Both the position numbers and the translations under genes were made by a program. This document shows positions 62,353-64,000 of a stretch of 64,000 nt of DNA, piece after piece. The stretch spans positions 62,001 through 126,000 of the forward strand of contig JAXMCV010000001.1 of assembly GCA_046349215.1 (NCBI GenBank). Reading direction: 5' to 3'. Source of the stretch: JAJXWB01 sp046349215. GTDB taxonomy: Bacteria > Pseudomonadota > Alphaproteobacteria > Rhizobiales > Beijerinckiaceae. The notes beneath the pieces are model-generated. The model was not told the origin of the DNA. It saw only the letters and a list, made by a program, of their open reading frames with translations, and ran no database searches. Each line of letters begins with the position of its first letter. Position 1 is the stretch's first letter.

Positions 62353-64000
62353 CAGAACTCGGCCAGGAAGCCGACGCGCCCGGTGACGTAGCGCTGCTGG
62401 CTGATCGACGCCGCCGCCGTCAACGCCACGGGCGTGTTGACGTCGAGGCGATGCGTGAGCGCGGCGCCGACCGACGATGCGCCGCGGAAGTGCCCGAGAT
62501 TGCCGGCGACCGTCGTCTTGCCCGGCTGCGAGGGCATGGGCGCGGTCGTCAACGCCGCGACAGCGGCGATGCCGTTGCGCTCTTCCTTCTTGGTGCGCTG
62601 CAGGTCGTTGTTCACCGCGTTCAATTGCTGGTTCAGCGAACTGACCTGCGAATTGAGCAGCGACACGGCCGTATTGTAGGAACCGATGGTCTGGAACAAT
62701 TGCGAACCGTTGATCGCATCGGTCGACGTTGCGTTGACGGCGCCGTCCGCGACATTCGTGACCTGGCGATACGGCGTCGCCGAACCCGGGCCGCCGCCGA
62801 CCGAAACGACCGAGGTCGCCGAAGCATTCGTGGCCGCGACGCCAGCGGCGATGATCGTGCCGGCCCAGCCGGCGTTGGCCGCGCCAGCCGCGGCGCCCTG
62901 CCCCAGCGCGACCGAACCCGCCACCGAGACGCTGGCGCTCGCGCCGACGCCATAGGCGCTCGCATTGGCGGCGGAGCCGACGGCGTTCACGCCGCTCACG
63001 GTCGCGCCGGACGCTGTCGCCTGCGCGCCCTGTCCCGTGGCGGTGCCGTTCGTTCCCGAGGCGAGCGCGTTGGCGCCGAAGGCGCTGGCGCCGCCCTTGG
63101 ACGCAATGGCGCCCTGGCCCGTCGCCGTCGAACTCGTCGCAGTGGCCTGCGCGCTTTGGCCGATCGCCGTGCTGGCGAGGCCGGAGGCGAGCGACGTCGC
63201 GCCGAAGGCGCTGGCGCTCGTGCTCGTGGCCTGGCTGCCCTGGCCATTCGCCGTCGAACTCGGACCCGTCGCCTGCGCGCTCTGGCCCGTCGCGGTGCTT
63301 TGCGCGCCGGACGCCGCGGAATTGGCGCCGAAGGCGCTCGCGCCCGACGCCGAGGCCGTGGCGCCCTGGCCGATGGCGCTCGTGCTACCGGCTGTCGCCT
63401 GCGCGCCCTGGCCGGTCGCCGTGCTGTTCGTGCCGGTCGCGTTGGCGCCCTGGCCGAAGGCGCTGGCGCCCGCCTTCGAGGCGATGCTGGAATCGCCGAC
63501 CGCCGTCGATATGGTCGCTGTAGCCTGCGCGCCCTGGCCGAGGGCGGCGCTCGAAAGACCGGACGCAACGGAATTCGCGCCGAAAGCGCTGGAGCTTGTA
63601 TTCGTGGCCTGGCTCGCCTGGCCGTTGGCGGTGGAACTGGCGCCCGTCGCCTGCGCGGCCTCGCCGGTGGCGGTCGAGTTCGTTCCCAATGCTTTCGCGG
63701 AGGCGCCGAAGGCGCTCGCGTTGGTGTTGAACGCCTGGCTGGTTGCGCCGATGGCCGTAGATTTGTCGAACAGGGCTTCCGCGAAATAGCCCGTCGCGGT
63801 GCTCTGGTCGCCGGAGGCGACGGACGCCGCGCCGGTTGCGCTCGCCCCGAAATTCGTCGCCTGGGCATTATATCCGGTCGCCGTACTATTGACGCTGGAT
63901 GCGATCGATGTCGCGCCGAAGGCGCTCGCCGCGCTGCTTGACGCTTGCGCATTGAAACCCACTGCCGAGCTTCCGAGACCGGTGGCGCCCGCAGTGGCGC
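62352..64000 (-). CDS. Trimeric autotransporter adhesin, YadA-like (5' end cut by window)
   Basis: At least 549 residues visible; the N-terminus lies past the right edge. A long head of about 14-residue YadA-type repeats (ATGxxAQATxxxSTAxGxxA pattern), a neck/stalk motif RQVTNVADGAVNATSTDAIN, a coiled coil (NSQVSSLNQQLNAVNNDLQR) and a C-terminal barrel anchor (about 70 residues, ALTHRLDVNTPVALTAAASI, ending FLAEF). Forms a trimer on the outer membrane that binds host or abiotic surfaces. The many near-identical repeats make copy-number variation likely. Confidence 0.93.
   Translation of the reverse strand, partial: ATAGATGLGSSAVGFNAQASSSAASAFGATSIASSVNSTATGYNAQATNFGASATGAASVASGDQSTATGYFAEALFDKSTAIGATSQAFNTNASAFGASAKALGTNSTATGEAAQATGASSTANGQASQATNTSSSAFGANSVASGLSSAALGQGAQATATISTAVGDSSIASKAGASAFGQGANATGTNSTATGQGAQATAGSTSAIGQGATASASGASAFGANSAASGAQSTATGQSAQATGPSSTANGQGSQATSTSASAFGATSLASGLASTAIGQSAQATATSSTATGQGAIASKGGASAFGANALASGTNGTATGQGAQATASGATVSGVNAVGSAANASAYGVGASASVSVAGSVALGQGAAAGAANAGWAGTIIAAGVAATNASATSVVSVGGGPGSATPYRQVTNVADGAVNATSTDAINGSQLFQTIGSYNTAVSLLNSQVSSLNQQLNAVNNDLQRTKKEERNGIAAVAALTTAPMPSQPGKTTVAGNLGHFRGASSVGAALTHRLDVNTPVALTAAASISQQRYVTGRVGFLAEF

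Noticed and set aside
62352..64000. Regular short repeats resembling a CRISPR array
   Set aside because: The periodicity of about 42 bases codes for YadA-type 14-residue head repeats in one open frame; there are no unrelated spacers and no cas genes.

Overview
GC-rich bacterial chromosome, almost certainly an alphaproteobacterium of the Hyphomicrobiales (Rhizobiales). The gene orders tpiA-secG-pyrG, trpGDC-moaC-moeA-lexA-comEC-gltX-gltA, rpsB-tsf-pyrH-frr-uppS-cdsA-dxr-rseP-bamA-lpxD-fabZ-lpxA-lpxB and proS-lolC-lolD-dnaE are typical of that order. So are the GAAC-N7-GAAC LexA box ahead of lexA, the long ribosomal protein S2 and the short prolyl-tRNA synthetase. I cannot name the genus. Most of the window is housekeeping core, with short accessory insertions and many palindromic intergenic repeats.

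Layout. 1-9.1 kb: Sec/Tat export genes (tatC partial, tatB, tatA, secG) with pyrG and tpiA, a PAS-PAS-GAF-GGDEF-EAL cyclic-di-GMP protein, slyX and small envelope proteins. 9.2-21 kb: ppiD-trpE, then a HigBA toxin-antitoxin pair and a fatty acid hydroxylase that separate trpE from trpG-trpD-trpC-moaC-moeA; next an SDR, a hypothetical protein and lexA with two LexA boxes. 21-31 kb: gltA and gltX, divergent comEC, secreted or membrane proteins of unknown role, a CorC/HlyC-type CBS protein and a secreted HAD phosphatase. 31-46 kb: a 13-gene minus-strand cluster from rpsB to lpxB covering translation, isoprenoid, phospholipid, outer-membrane assembly and lipid A genes. No lpxI lies between lpxA and lpxB, its usual place in related genomes.

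46-64 kb: a di-heme cytochrome c peroxidase, an AidB-like acyl-CoA dehydrogenase coupled to an MFS transporter, dnaE, a very small membrane protein behind a predicted LexA-controlled promoter, a PilZ protein, lolD/lolC, proS, a structured non-coding RNA candidate ending in a duplicated terminator, an RraA-like protein, a beta-lactamase-fold hydrolase, and a trimeric autotransporter adhesin (cut by the window end) translationally coupled to a secreted four-cysteine protein.

How it fits together. The window gives much of an envelope-building programme: Sec/Tat export, PpiD folding, BamA and Lol sorting, lipid A and CDP-diacylglycerol synthesis, and an adhesin at the surface. The strongest candidates for undescribed biology are the SOS-controlled 32-36 residue membrane peptide just upstream of dnaE (54.66-54.82 kb), the adhesin plus coupled secreted partner (61.6-64 kb) and the 6S-like RNA locus (59.3-59.55 kb). 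Two families of palindromic intergenic repeats recur across the window. Several genes use TTG or GTG starts, supported by ribosome binding sites or stop-start overlaps.
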